Positions 30,376-39,141 of a stretch of DNA of 64,000 nucleotides are shown in pieces. Under the pieces are notes generated by a model. That model was not told the origin of the DNA. It did not search any database and saw nothing but the letters and a program-made list of their open reading frames with translations. The DNA is from 66-474 sp039923855 (GTDB taxonomy: Bacteria; Pseudomonadota; Gammaproteobacteria; Xanthomonadales; Rhodanobacteraceae), in assembly GCA_039923855.1 (NCBI GenBank), contig JBDTBW010000085.1:8581-72580 (forward strand). The letters are read 5' to 3'. Each line of letters starts with the position of its first letter. The first letter of the stretch is position 1. Made by a program: the position numbers and the translations under genes.

Positions 30376-32619
30376 ATGCCCCGCGACATCCTCGTCACCT
30401 GCGCCCTGCCTTACGCCAATGGTCCGATCCATATCGGCCACATGGTCGAGCACATGCAGGGCGACATCTGGGTGCGTGCGATGCGCATGGCCGGGCACAC
30501 CGTGCATTTCGTCTGTGCCGATGACGCGCACGGCAGTTCGATCATGCTGCGCGCGGAGCGCGAGGGCGTGACGCCGCAGGCGCTGATCGATGGCGTGTGG
30601 CGGCAACACACCGCGGATTTACGTGATTTCGGCGTCGAGTACGACCACTACTCCAGCACAGACAGCGCCACCAATCGCGAATTGACGTATGAAATCTGGC
30701 GCGCGCTGGAAAAAGGCGGCCACGTCCAATCACGCCCGGTCAGACAGCTTTACGATTCGGTCAAGCGGATGTTCCTACCGGACCGCTTCATCAAGGGCGA
30801 ATGCCCCAACTGCCATTCAAAAGACCAATACGGCGATGCCTGCGAGGTGTGCGGCAAAACGTATACGCCGATGGATTTGATCGAGCCGTACTCGGTGGTA
30901 TCGGGTGCCAAGCCTGTCGAGCGCGAATCGCTGCACTGGTTCGTCAAACTCGCGGATTTCGAGGAGTTGTTGAAAATGTGGCTGGACGAGCGCCGCGAAG
31001 CCGGTGGCCTGCAGGCGGAAGTCGTCAACAAGTTGCAGGAATGGTTCGCCGACGGGCTGCGCAGTTGGGACGTATCGCGCGATGCGCCCTACTTCGGTTT
31101 CGAAATCCCCGGCCAACCCGGCAAGTATTTCTATGTGTGGGTGGATGCGCCCGTCGGGTATCTCGCCGCGTTCAAGGAACTGTGCGAGAGCCGCCGCAAT
31201 GGATTGACGGCGATCGATTTTGAACGATTCACCCATGACGACGCGAACGAGACCGAACTCATCCATTTCATCGGCAAGGACATTATTTATTTCCACACAT
31301 TGTTCTGGCCGGCGATGCTGCGCGGCGCGGGACTGCGTATGCCGAGCGCCGTCAACGTGCACGGGTTCCTGACCGTGGACGGCGCCAAGATGTCCAAGTC
31401 GCGCGGCACCTTTATCAACGCGCGCACCTGGCTCGATTATCTGGATGCGGATTACCTGCGTTATTACCTCGCGACCATGCTGGGGCCGACACTGGCCGAC
31501 ATCGATCTGGATCTAAAGGCATTCGAGGAACGCGTCAATTCACATCTGGTCGGCAAATGGGTAAACCTCGCCAGCCGCACCGCGGGTTTCGTGCACAAGC
31601 ATTTCGATGGTGCGTTGGTTTCAACGTTGCCGGATGCCGAACGCGCACGTTACGACATCGCGGCGAAGAGACTCGAAGCTTGCGCGGGGTCGTACGAAGC
31701 GCGCGATTACGCCGCGGCGATCCGGCTGATCGTGGAAGTTGCTGACGAGGCCAATGCTTACGTCGCCGAACGCGCGCCGTGGTTGCTGGCGAAAGACGAA
31801 GGCAAGCGCGAGGAATTGCACATTGTCTGCACGATAGCGCTGAATTATTTCCGGCTGCTGACGATCTGGCTGGTGCCGGTGGTGCCGGGCATCGCCACGC
31901 GCGCATTGGCGTTTCTTGGCGACGCATCGCGAACGTTCAACGACGCACGCACGCCGCTGCTCGGCGCGCGGATCAATGCCTTTACGCCACTCGCGCAGCG
32001 GGTTGACCCGAAAAAGATCGAAGCCGTGATCGAGGCGTCGAAAGAATCACTGCAACCGAACGCTGGTTCACCCTCTCCCCAGCCCCTCCCCCATCAAGGG
32101 GGAGGGGCTCAGGCTTTTGCGACGAGCCGCGTTTCGGCCAATACAACACCATCCCCACCCAGCCCTCCCCTTGCGGGGGAGGGCTTCAAAACGCAAGCCG
32201 TTGGAACCGCAAGGCCTAATCTCCAAATCCCGAATCCGGACAGCACCGTTCCCAATCCCAATCCCCCGTCCCCCGTCCCCCGTCCAGGCTCTATTTCCAT
32301 CGACGACTTCGCCAAACTCGATCTGCGCATCGGCAAGGTCATCGCGTGCGAGCACGTCGAAGGCTCGGACAAATTGCTGCGTTTCGAACTCGATGCCGGC
32401 GAACTCGGCGCCCGGCAGATTTTTTCCGGCATCAAGGCTGCGTATACGAATCCGGAACAATTGATCGGGCGGCATGTGGTGTTTATCGCGAATCTCGCAC
32501 CACGCAAAATGCGCTTTGGTATGAGCGAAGGCATGATCTTGTCGGCCGGCGGCGGTGGTGAGCAATTGTTTCTGCTTAACGCCGATACCGGCGCGCTGCC
32601 CGGGATGCCCGTTAAATAA
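30376..32619 (+). CDS. metG: Methionyl-tRNA synthetase with repeat-encoded linker
   Basis: Charges tRNA-Met and tRNA-fMet. HIGH is at residues 19-22 and KMSKS near residue 338 (AKMSKSRG). A four-Cys zinc knuckle (CPNC ... CEVC) lies near residues 143-159, as in the MetG1 class. The anticodon-binding helical domain ends near 560. The C-terminal OB-fold tRNA-binding domain (DFAKLDLRIGKVIACEHV) starts near 635. Between them, about residues 560-630 are Pro/Ser/Gly-rich and are encoded by a hairpin composite and a CCCCCGT tandem run. At 747 aa it is longer than the usual ~670-700. A -10-like CATAAT is at 30341-30346. Confidence 0.96.
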   Translation: MPRDILVTCALPYANGPIHIGHMVEHMQGDIWVRAMRMAGHTVHFVCADDAHGSSIMLRAEREGVTPQALIDGVWRQHTADLRDFGVEYDHYSSTDSATNRELTYEIWRALEKGGHVQSRPVRQLYDSVKRMFLPDRFIKGECPNCHSKDQYGDACEVCGKTYTPMDLIEPYSVVSGAKPVERESLHWFVKLADFEELLKMWLDERREAGGLQAEVVNKLQEWFADGLRSWDVSRDAPYFGFEIPGQPGKYFYVWVDAPVGYLAAFKELCESRRNGLTAIDFERFTHDDANETELIHFIGKDIIYFHTLFWPAMLRGAGLRMPSAVNVHGFLTVDGAKMSKSRGTFINARTWLDYLDADYLRYYLATMLGPTLADIDLDLKAFEERVNSHLVGKWVNLASRTAGFVHKHFDGALVSTLPDAERARYDIAAKRLEACAGSYEARDYAAAIRLIVEVADEANAYVAERAPWLLAKDEGKREELHIVCTIALNYFRLLTIWLVPVVPGIATRALAFLGDASRTFNDARTPLLGARINAFTPLAQRVDPKKIEAVIEASKESLQPNAGSPSPQPLPHQGGGAQAFATSRVSANTTPSPPSPPLAGEGFKTQAVGTARPNLQIPNPDSTVPNPNPPSPVPRPGSISIDDFAKLDLRIGKVIACEHVEGSDKLLRFELDAGELGARQIFSGIKAAYTNPEQLIGRHVVFIANLAPRKMRFGMSEGMILSAGGGGEQLFLLNADTGALPGMPVK
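32081..32185. repeat. CCTCCCC/GGGGAGG hairpin composite inside metG
   Basis: Hairpins 32081-32092/32098-32109 (perfect 12 bp, 5-nt loop) and 32161-32170/32176-32185 (perfect 10 bp, 5-nt loop) form a composite like those between genes elsewhere. It is translated as part of the MetG linker without breaking the frame. A CCCCCGT tandem run follows at 32263-32284. Confidence 0.85.
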
Positions 32620-32729
32620 TCGTGACGATACGCGGCGCTTGCTTTCATCCGCGCGCGTCGGCTTCTTGCTAGGATTGCGCTCCGGAATCGCCGTTTCATT
32701 CGATATACAGGGCTATAAGGAGAGCAGCC

Positions 32730-33050
32730 ATGCCGCGGGGAGACAAGTCCTCCTACACCGACAAGCAGAAACGCGAAGCCGAACATATCGAGCAAGGCTA
32801 CGAAAAGCGCGGACTCTCCGAAAAGGAATCCGAGCGCCGCGCTTGGGCTACGGTCAACAAGCAGGATGGTGGCGGCAAGAAGTCCGGTTCCGGCCACAAA
32901 AAGTCCACGGCGGAAAAGAAATCAACGTCGACGAAGAACGGTGCGGAAAAATCCGCTACGAAAAAATCCCCGGCCAGAAATAAATCATCTGCACGCAATT
33001 CCACCGCGCGCAAGCCGATCCAAAAAACCTCACACGGCAAGAAGCGTTGA
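32730..33050 (+). CDS. Small basic protein with histone-like lysine-rich tail
   Basis: 106 aa, start after AAGGAG. The first ~50 residues (SSYTDKQKREAEHIEQGYEK, then SEKESERRAWATVNKQDGGG) form a conserved small domain often labelled plasmid stabilisation protein. The remainder is a disordered Lys/Ser/Thr/Ala tail resembling bacterial histone H1-like tails, which could bind DNA or RNA. No toxin partner is adjacent, so the plasmid-maintenance label should not be taken literally. Confidence 0.8.
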   Translation: MPRGDKSSYTDKQKREAEHIEQGYEKRGLSEKESERRAWATVNKQDGGGKKSGSGHKKSTAEKKSTSTKNGAEKSATKKSPARNKSSARNSTARKPIQKTSHGKKR

Positions 33051-33098
33051 TGCGCCGCGCCGCGCCCTTCCCATCCATCAAAAGCAGGAGGAAGCGCC

Positions 33099-33542
33099 AT
33101 GACCCAACACTGGGCGTTCTTCAAGGAAGGCGATACCTCGTTCGGCATCTTCTATCCAAAGCACTACATCGTCGCGGGTTATCACAACATCGCCGACGCC
33201 GAAGCGGCCGAGGCCGCGTTCCGCAACGCCGGCACACCTGCGGAAGACGTGCGCGCCGCGACCGGCGATTTCGTGGTCGGGCAACTGGAATCGCGTCACG
33301 GCGCGAGCTGGCTGGAGCGCATGGAAGCGCGGCTGGTGGAGTTCGCCGGCACCGAAGCCGGCTATATCCGCGAGGATGCCGATTTGGCGCGCGACGGCGG
33401 CGCTTTCCTGTTTGTGTACGCGCCGGATGACGCTCGCATGACGCAGGCGCGACGCGTGCTCGCCCAGCACGGACCGGCGTACGCGCGGCGTTATCTCGAT
33501 GTCGCGATCGAGCGCATCGTCGAAAACGCGAACGCTCCGTGA
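33099..33542 (+). CDS. Hypothetical protein, 147 aa, coupled to a methyltransferase
   Basis: Preceded by GCAGGAGGAAG, a strong ribosome site. The protein is soluble with two similar-looking alpha/beta halves: HYIVAGYHNIADAEAAEAAF, and later GGAFLFVYAPDDARMTQARR. This hints at a ferredoxin-like or stress-related (general-stress or ACT-like) fold, but no family is recognised. Its stop overlaps the next start as GTGA. Confidence 0.75.
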   Translation: MTQHWAFFKEGDTSFGIFYPKHYIVAGYHNIADAEAAEAAFRNAGTPAEDVRAATGDFVVGQLESRHGASWLERMEARLVEFAGTEAGYIREDADLARDGGAFLFVYAPDDARMTQARRVLAQHGPAYARRYLDVAIERIVENANAP

Positions 33543-34234
33543 GCACTTTTATCCCGGCACGCAAACCCGGCTATCGCTCGCACAACGCGGCGATGGGCCG
33601 GATCGCGCGCCGCTTTCCGCGCTTCAGTTTCGCGCGCGGTTATGTGCGTTTCAAACTGCCTACCGATCCTGTGTACCGCGCGGTGGAACGATTGCTACAG
33701 GGCACGGATCAGCCGTTGCTCGACATCGGTTGCGGCATGGGCTTGCTGGGTCTTTATCTGTGCGAGCGTGGCGGCAACGTCGTTTATCTGGGTGTCGATC
33801 GCGACGCGCGCAAGTTGCGCGCCGGCCGCGCCGCCAGCGCGCACCTTGCGGGCTTGCTGAATTTTCAGGAGAGCGACGCCAATGCGTTGCCCGCGCATCG
33901 CGGCGACGTCGCGATTCTCGACGTGCTGCATTACATGCCGCCGGAACATCAGGCCAACCTGCTGAACGACGCCGCCGAGCGCGTCTCCGACGAAGGCGTG
34001 TTGCTGATTCGCACCTGTATTCGTGACGACAGTTGGCGCTATCGCCTGACCGTGATCGAGGAATGGCTGTTGCACGCATCGGGATGGATGCACGCCAGTG
34101 GCACGCGCCATATTCCGACCCGCGAGCAGATCGCCGCTCCCCTGCGCGCGGCGGGTTTCGATGTCGAACTGCGCCCGCTATGGGGACGCACACCGTTCAA
34201 CAGTTGGTTGTGCGTGGCGCGGCGCGCGGCTTGA
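33539..34234 (+). CDS. Class I SAM-dependent methyltransferase, 231 aa
   Basis: GTG start overlaps the upstream stop. Motif I is LLDIGCGMGLLGLYLCERG, the acidic end of strand 2 is YLGVDRDA, and DVAILDVLHYMPPEHQANLL resembles motif IV. The basic N-terminus (RRFPRFSFARGYVRFKLPTD) suggests membrane or nucleic-acid proximity. This layout is seen in methyltransferases near lipid or surface polymer genes, but no such genes are adjacent here. Substrate unknown. Confidence 0.82.
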   Translation: MSTFIPARKPGYRSHNAAMGRIARRFPRFSFARGYVRFKLPTDPVYRAVERLLQGTDQPLLDIGCGMGLLGLYLCERGGNVVYLGVDRDARKLRAGRAASAHLAGLLNFQESDANALPAHRGDVAILDVLHYMPPEHQANLLNDAAERVSDEGVLLIRTCIRDDSWRYRLTVIEEWLLHASGWMHASGTRHIPTREQIAAPLRAAGFDVELRPLWGRTPFNSWLCVARRAA

Positions 34235-34284
34235 GTCATCTTCATCGCGCGATAATGGCGTTCGTTCTTCATGGAGATCGATCG

Positions 34285-35226
34285 GTGAAATCTCGTCTTC
34301 GCTTGCACATGTTGTTGGGGATGAGCTTGTGTGCGCCATCGCTGTTGGCAATCGGCGCTGGCGCCGCAACGACACCCGCATCCAAATCCGCGCCAACCAT
34401 GCAACAGATCCTGGATGCATCTAAAACCTCCGACTGGCGCGCCCTCGATCCCGCCAACACGCTGTACATGGATTTGCCCAAAGGCCGCGTGGTGATCGAA
34501 CTCGCGCCGAGCTACGCACCGCTGCATGCCGCGAATATCCGCACTTTGGCGCACGAGCATTATTGGGATAGCTTGGCCATCCTGCGGGTGCAGGACAACT
34601 TCGTGACGCAATGGGGCGATCCGCAAGCGGAAACCGACCATCCCACCCACAAGAAATCGATCGGTTCGGCCAAGGCGACATTGCCGGCGGAGTTCGAACG
34701 AGAGATCGACCGAACGCTGCCGTTCACCGATTTGCCGGATGGCGATGTGTACGCGCCGCAAGTCGGATTCAGCGATGGCTTTCCGGTCGCGCGCGATCCA
34801 AAAACCGGCAAAACCTGGCTCACGCACTGCTACGGCATGGTCGGCGCCGGCCGCGACAACGCACCCGACAGCGGCCCGGGCACAGAACTCTACGTGGTAA
34901 TCGGCGAGGCGCCCCGCCAACTCGACCGCAATATCGCGGTGGTCGGTCGGGTGGTGCAAGGCATGGAATATTTATCCGCGCTGTCGCGCGGTACCGGCGC
35001 ACTGGGCTTTTATACCAAAGCCTCGCAACGCACACCGATCCTGCGCGTGCGCCTGGTGTCCGATCTGCCGCTCGCGCAACGCACGAAACTTGAAGTGCTG
35101 CGCACCGATACGTCGACTTTCAATGCGCTGATCGAATCGCGCCGCAATCGCAACGATACGTGGTACCTGCACAAGGCCGGGCGCATCGATTTATGCAATG
35201 TGCCGTTGCCGGTGCACACACATTGA
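34285..35226 (+). CDS. Secreted cyclophilin-type peptidyl-prolyl isomerase
   Basis: GTG at 34285 follows GGAG at good spacing and gives a signal peptide (MLLGMSLCAPSLLAIGAGA). The cyclophilin domain is seen in DLPKGRVVIELAPSYAPLHAANIRTLA, VQDNFVTQWGDP and CYGMVGAGRDN. Compared with PpiB it is longer (313 aa), with insertions after KSIGSAKATLPAEF and a ~60-residue C-terminal extension. It probably acts as a periplasmic folding factor. Confidence 0.88.
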   Translation: MKSRLRLHMLLGMSLCAPSLLAIGAGAATTPASKSAPTMQQILDASKTSDWRALDPANTLYMDLPKGRVVIELAPSYAPLHAANIRTLAHEHYWDSLAILRVQDNFVTQWGDPQAETDHPTHKKSIGSAKATLPAEFEREIDRTLPFTDLPDGDVYAPQVGFSDGFPVARDPKTGKTWLTHCYGMVGAGRDNAPDSGPGTELYVVIGEAPRQLDRNIAVVGRVVQGMEYLSALSRGTGALGFYTKASQRTPILRVRLVSDLPLAQRTKLEVLRTDTSTFNALIESRRNRNDTWYLHKAGRIDLCNVPLPVHTH

Positions 35227-35229
35227 TCC

Positions 35230-35276
35230 CCTCTCCCCTCGTGGGAGAGGCTGGCGCGAAGCGCCGAGTGAGGGGG
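35230..35276. repeat. Half composite after the cyclophilin gene
   Basis: CCTCTCCC (35230-35237) pairs with GGGAGAGG (35243-35250), followed by GGCGC-GAA-GCGCC. It begins 4 bp after the stop codon and may help end the transcript. Confidence 0.7.
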
Positions 35277-35303
35277 AATCCTGCGAGGTCCTCGCAAGAA
35301 ATC

Positions 35304-35556
35304 CTTGGTTCCGCTCGCTGCCGCGAGCAGAGTTACTTTCCTTTCGGGGAAAGTAACGAAAGCCATTGCGCTGGATGCGATGGTCTCGGCAACATCGTGT
35401 TGCCTCGACTGCCCTGCGATGCTCGCCGAACGGCGGCCGCGCCGAACTCGCACATCCATGTGCTCGAACATTCGTCGCATGCTCCGCCGTTCGGCTGCGC
35501 TTCTCGGCATCGCGTACAGCGCTGAAGCTCGTATCGTTGACGGCCATCCTTGGCCT
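35304..35556 (+). repeat. Dispersed ~250-bp repeat (copy B)
   Basis: A 253-bp counterpart of 27480-27730 in the same orientation. The hairpin is 35332-35341 with 35348-35357; an additional T-G wobble (35342/35347) closes the same TTCG loop. The sequence between hairpin and right end varies more than the ends. Confidence 0.85.
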
Positions 35557-35568
35557 ACTTCAAAGGAG

Positions 35569-35784
35569 TTAGCGCCGCCCAGTGTTGTACTCGATTTGGC
35601 GCAATGCTGCGACTATCGCTCCAAGTGCGTAAATAAAGAGACAACCAACCCATCCATCGACCCAGAATCCAATGCCCACTGCCATGTTATTGCGCCCGTT
35701 CCCACCGACGATGAAGCCAGCAACGAACACGCAAACACCGCCAAAAATTGCGATACTACCGAATACATTTGGTAGTCCTGTCAT
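35569..35784 (-). CDS. Small two-helix membrane protein
   Basis: 71 aa with two hydrophobic segments (VFGSIAIFGGVCVFVAGFIVGG and WVGCLFIYALGAIVAALRQI). The base composition is less GC-rich than the surroundings and no clear ribosome site is seen, so coding is plausible but unproven. It begins just past the end of repeat copy B. Confidence 0.45.
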   Translation of the reverse strand: MTGLPNVFGSIAIFGGVCVFVAGFIVGGNGRNNMAVGIGFWVDGWVGCLFIYALGAIVAALRQIEYNTGRR

Positions 35785-35889
35785 TTATTGAATGGCACGT
35801 CTGGCTCTGCACCGTCTTTTACGATACCAACGGAAGTCAAAGAGTCTTTTTGTTCTATGTTTGTTCCCCTCCGTTCATTCAAGAAAAAA

Positions 35890-36750
35890 TTAAAGCGCCT
35901 GCGCCTTGAACGTATCGCAATCGCCGAGATTGCCGGACTGGAATCCGGTCTGGAACCAGTGCACGCGCTGCGCCGAGGTGCCGTGGGTGAAGGAATCGGG
36001 CACGACCTGGCCTTGTGATTCCTTCTGCAAGGTGTCGTCGCCGATTTGACTTGCTGCGTTCAATGCGCTTTCGACATCGCCCGGTTGCAGCCACTGCAAT
36101 TGCTGTTGCGAGTGATTGGCCCAGATGCCGGCGAAGCAATCGGCCTGCAGTTCCAGCCGCACCGATAGACCGTTGGCGCCCTGCATCGGCGCGCCGCGTC
36201 GTTGCGCCTGTTGCTCGGCGTCCATGATGCCGAGCTGATCCTGCACGTGGTGGCCGATCTCGTGCGCGATCACATAGGCGCGCGCGAAATCGCTGTCGGA
36301 ATGGAAACGCGTGGCCAGTTCCCGGAAAAAATCCAGATCCAGATACACCTGTTTGTCGCCAGGGCAATAGAACGGCCCGACCGCCGCGGATGCGCCGCCG
36401 CAAGCAGTGCTGATCTGCCCGGTGAAAAGCACCAGTTTGGGATCGACATACTGCTTGCCCATCTGCTGGAAGGTTTGCGACCACACGTCCTCGGTGCTAC
36501 CGAGGATGTGCTTGACGAATTGCACCTGCGGATCGGTGTCGGACGCCTGCTGCACTTGCGCAGGCGCGCCGGTGTCGCCGCCGCCACCCAGCAAGCCGAA
36601 GATGATCCCGCGCGTGCCCGGAAAAATGATCGCGATAATGATTGCGAGGATCGTGCCCCCGACACCCAAATGGATTCCACCGAAGCCGCCGCCCCCGCCA
36701 CCCTGGGCCTGCTCAACGTTGTCGCTCGAACGGCTTTTGTTCCAGAGCAT
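35890..36750 (-). CDS. Neutral zinc metallopeptidase (YpfJ family)
   Basis: 286 aa. After a Ser/Gly-rich N-terminus (SDNVEQAQGGGGGGFGG) comes one membrane helix (GGTILAIIIAIIFPG). The large extracytoplasmic domain has the zinc motif HEIGHHV and the third-ligand region ELQADCFAG. Start MLWNKSRSSDNVEQ matches the family. The open frame continues upstream to 38274, but that part is antisense to the AsmA gene and was rejected. Members are membrane-anchored peptidases without an assigned substrate. Confidence 0.92.
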   Translation of the reverse strand: MLWNKSRSSDNVEQAQGGGGGGFGGIHLGVGGTILAIIIAIIFPGTRGIIFGLLGGGGDTGAPAQVQQASDTDPQVQFVKHILGSTEDVWSQTFQQMGKQYVDPKLVLFTGQISTACGGASAAVGPFYCPGDKQVYLDLDFFRELATRFHSDSDFARAYVIAHEIGHHVQDQLGIMDAEQQAQRRGAPMQGANGLSVRLELQADCFAGIWANHSQQQLQWLQPGDVESALNAASQIGDDTLQKESQGQVVPDSFTHGTSAQRVHWFQTGFQSGNLGDCDTFKAQAL

Positions 36751-36781
36751 GGCTTTCCCCAGGTATGAAGTTCGTCGTAAA

Positions 36782-36842
36782 AACCATCCATGGTGCTTCC
36801 TGCGATCGGCATCTTGCCTCACCCGAAGCCGTCGCACGCGAT
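36782..36842. repeat. Dispersed repeat upstream of the AsmA gene (copy 2)
   Basis: Resembles 3971-4032, sharing CCATCC, ATCGGCATC, TGCCTCA and CGCGATG. It lies between the divergent metallopeptidase and AsmA genes. Confidence 0.45.
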
Positions 36843-37005
36843 GCCATTCCAGGAATCGCGTAAACGCAACGGCTTCGACTATGCGAGAGCCGAGAGTCAT
36901 TCGCAAGTGATCGACCGTGACGAACATGAACGACCGCAAGTGATTGGGATGCGGCCACTGCACGGGCTCGTGTACCCTGCCCCGGCACCGCACAAGGAAC
37001 CTCGC

Positions 37006-39093
37006 ATGACCCGCGGCATCCGCATCGTTGGCTGGATCGTTGGCGCCATCGTCGCGCTGATCGTGATCGTGATCATTTTTGTCGCGCTGTTCGACTGGAA
37101 CCGCGCCAAGCCGTGGCTCGGCCGCACGCTCAGCACGGCGATCGGACGCCCGTTGACGATCAATGGCGATCTGTCCGTGCACTGGTCGCGTAACCGCGCA
37201 GAGGGCGGCTTGGCCGCGTGGGTGCCGTGGCCGCGTTTCACCGCAAATAATGTAACCATCGCCAACCCGGCGTGGGCCAAGGCACCGATGTTCGCGACCG
37301 CGTCGCGAGTCCAGTTCAGCATTTCGCCGCTGGTGCTGCTCGGCCACGACATCAAGGTGCCGTCGCTGTCGGTGACCGCGCCGAACGTCGATATCGAACG
37401 CGACAAGCAAGGGCGCGACAACTGGACCTTCGTGAGCGACCAGGCACCGAGCGCGTGGACGCTGGAACTGGGCACACTCATTTTCGATCGCGGCGCGGTG
37501 AACGTGGACGACCGGAAGCTCGATCTGCATTTGCAGGTTTCGGTCGACGAGTTGGGCGCGCCGATCCCCTACGAACAGATCATGCCATCGGCCTCGCAAC
37601 CCGCTTCCGCGCGCGCCAAACAGCCCTACTATTTCGGCTGGACGGCGCATGGCACCTATCGTGGCGCCAAGGCCGACGGCAGCGGCAAGATCGGCGGCGT
37701 GCTGGCATTGTCGGACGCCAGCCTGCCGTTTCCGTTGCAGGCGAGCTTGCATCTGCGCGATCTGCATATCGCCTTCGCCGGCACGCTGCGCGACCCCGCA
37801 CATCTGGCGGCGTTCGATCTGCACCTGAAACTCTCCGGAGACAGCATGTCGCATCTGTACGCGCTGACCGGGATTATCCTGCCGGCTACCCCGCCGTTTT
37901 CCAGCGAAGGCCATCTCATCGGCAATCTGCATCGCAACGCCAGCGTGTATCATTACGAGGATTTCAACGGCAAGGTCGGGATGAGCGATCTGCACGGCTC
38001 GCTCAGCTACGCCACCGCGCCGCCGCGGCCAAAACTCAGCGGTAGCATCACTTCCAATGCGTTGAAGTTCTCCGATCTGGCGCCGCTGATCGGCGCCGGC
38101 AGCAATGCGGAGAAAGCGCAGCGCGGCAACGCGACGAAGCAGCCGGCCGACAAACTGCTGCCGGTAGAACCTTTCAGCACCGATCGCTGGCGCGCGATGG
38201 ACGCGGACGTGAAGTTCTCCGGCGAGCGCATCATGCGCAACGCCGCGCTGCCGATCAACGATCTTTCCACGCATCTCAAGATGGACGACGGCGTGCTGAC
38301 GCTGGATCCACTCAAGTTCGACATCGCCGGCGGCACGCTTGATTCGACCATCCGGCTCGACGGCCGCGCTGCCCCGATGAAGGGCAAACTCAAGCTGTCA
38401 TTGCGCGACATGAAACTGAAAAGACTTTTTCCGACCGTCACGCTGATGCAATCGAGCTTGGGCGAAATCAATGGCGACGCGGCGCTGTCCGGCACTGGCA
38501 ACTCGGTTGCCACGTTGCTCGGCAGTTCCAATGGCGAGGTCAAGCTGCTGCTGGACAACGGACAGATCAGCGACACGCTGATGGAGGAAGCCGGGCTCAA
38601 TATCGCCAACGTGATCGTCAACAAGCTGTTCGGCGATCAAACGATAAAGATCAATTGCGCGGCGGCGGATTTCATCGCGCGCGATGGCGTGTTGAACACG
38701 CGGCTGTTCGTGTTCGACACCGAGGACATGACCATCAACATCGACGGCACGATGAATCTGTCCAGCGAAAAACTCGACATGACCCTGCACCCGCACAGCA
38801 AGGGCATCCGCGTTCTGTCGCTGCGTTCGCCCTTGTACCTGCGCGGCACGTTGAAGAACCCCGATCTCGGTGTGGAGAAAGGACCGTTGCTCGCACGCGC
38901 CGCCGGCGCGGTCGCACTGGGTACGATCGCCGCGCCGCTGGCGGCGCTGGCCGCACTGGTCGCGCCGAGCCACGAACAGCACAACCACTGCGCGCAATGG
39001 ATCGCCCAGATGCAAAAGCCGGCGACCGCGCCGCCACCGGGAAAAATCATGCCGCCCAAGCCACCGTTGCGACCGGCATCGGCGACGCACTGA
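37006..39093 (+). CDS. AsmA family protein
   Basis: 695 aa. An N-terminal membrane helix (IVGWIVGAIVALIVIVIIFVALF) and the AsmA N-domain (NRAKPWLGRTLSTAIGRPLTI) are followed by long repetitive beta-rich stretches. The C-terminal AsmA_2-like region includes SLREINGDAAL-type repeats (LMQSSLGEINGDAALSGTGN). Such proteins are thought to form periplasmic bridges for phospholipid traffic to the outer membrane. The start at 37006 excludes a 72-residue upstream extension in repeat DNA. Confidence 0.92.
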   Translation: MTRGIRIVGWIVGAIVALIVIVIIFVALFDWNRAKPWLGRTLSTAIGRPLTINGDLSVHWSRNRAEGGLAAWVPWPRFTANNVTIANPAWAKAPMFATASRVQFSISPLVLLGHDIKVPSLSVTAPNVDIERDKQGRDNWTFVSDQAPSAWTLELGTLIFDRGAVNVDDRKLDLHLQVSVDELGAPIPYEQIMPSASQPASARAKQPYYFGWTAHGTYRGAKADGSGKIGGVLALSDASLPFPLQASLHLRDLHIAFAGTLRDPAHLAAFDLHLKLSGDSMSHLYALTGIILPATPPFSSEGHLIGNLHRNASVYHYEDFNGKVGMSDLHGSLSYATAPPRPKLSGSITSNALKFSDLAPLIGAGSNAEKAQRGNATKQPADKLLPVEPFSTDRWRAMDADVKFSGERIMRNAALPINDLSTHLKMDDGVLTLDPLKFDIAGGTLDSTIRLDGRAAPMKGKLKLSLRDMKLKRLFPTVTLMQSSLGEINGDAALSGTGNSVATLLGSSNGEVKLLLDNGQISDTLMEEAGLNIANVIVNKLFGDQTIKINCAAADFIARDGVLNTRLFVFDTEDMTINIDGTMNLSSEKLDMTLHPHSKGIRVLSLRSPLYLRGTLKNPDLGVEKGPLLARAAGAVALGTIAAPLAALAALVAPSHEQHNHCAQWIAQMQKPATAPPPGKIMPPKPPLRPASATH

Positions 39094-39141
39094 CATGATC
39101 GCGCATCTGGTGCAACGTCACGCTGGCGGCGAGCGGCGCGC

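Noticed and set aside
32730..33050. Lysine-rich protein as a plasmid-maintenance toxin or antitoxin
   Set aside because: No partner gene or autoregulatory palindrome nearby; the common annotation is not supported by context.
36751..38274. Long open frame continuing upstream of the zinc metallopeptidase (794 aa in total)
   Set aside because: It is antisense to the AsmA gene, is Arg/His/Gln-rich without family likeness, and the metallopeptidase has a good start at 36750.
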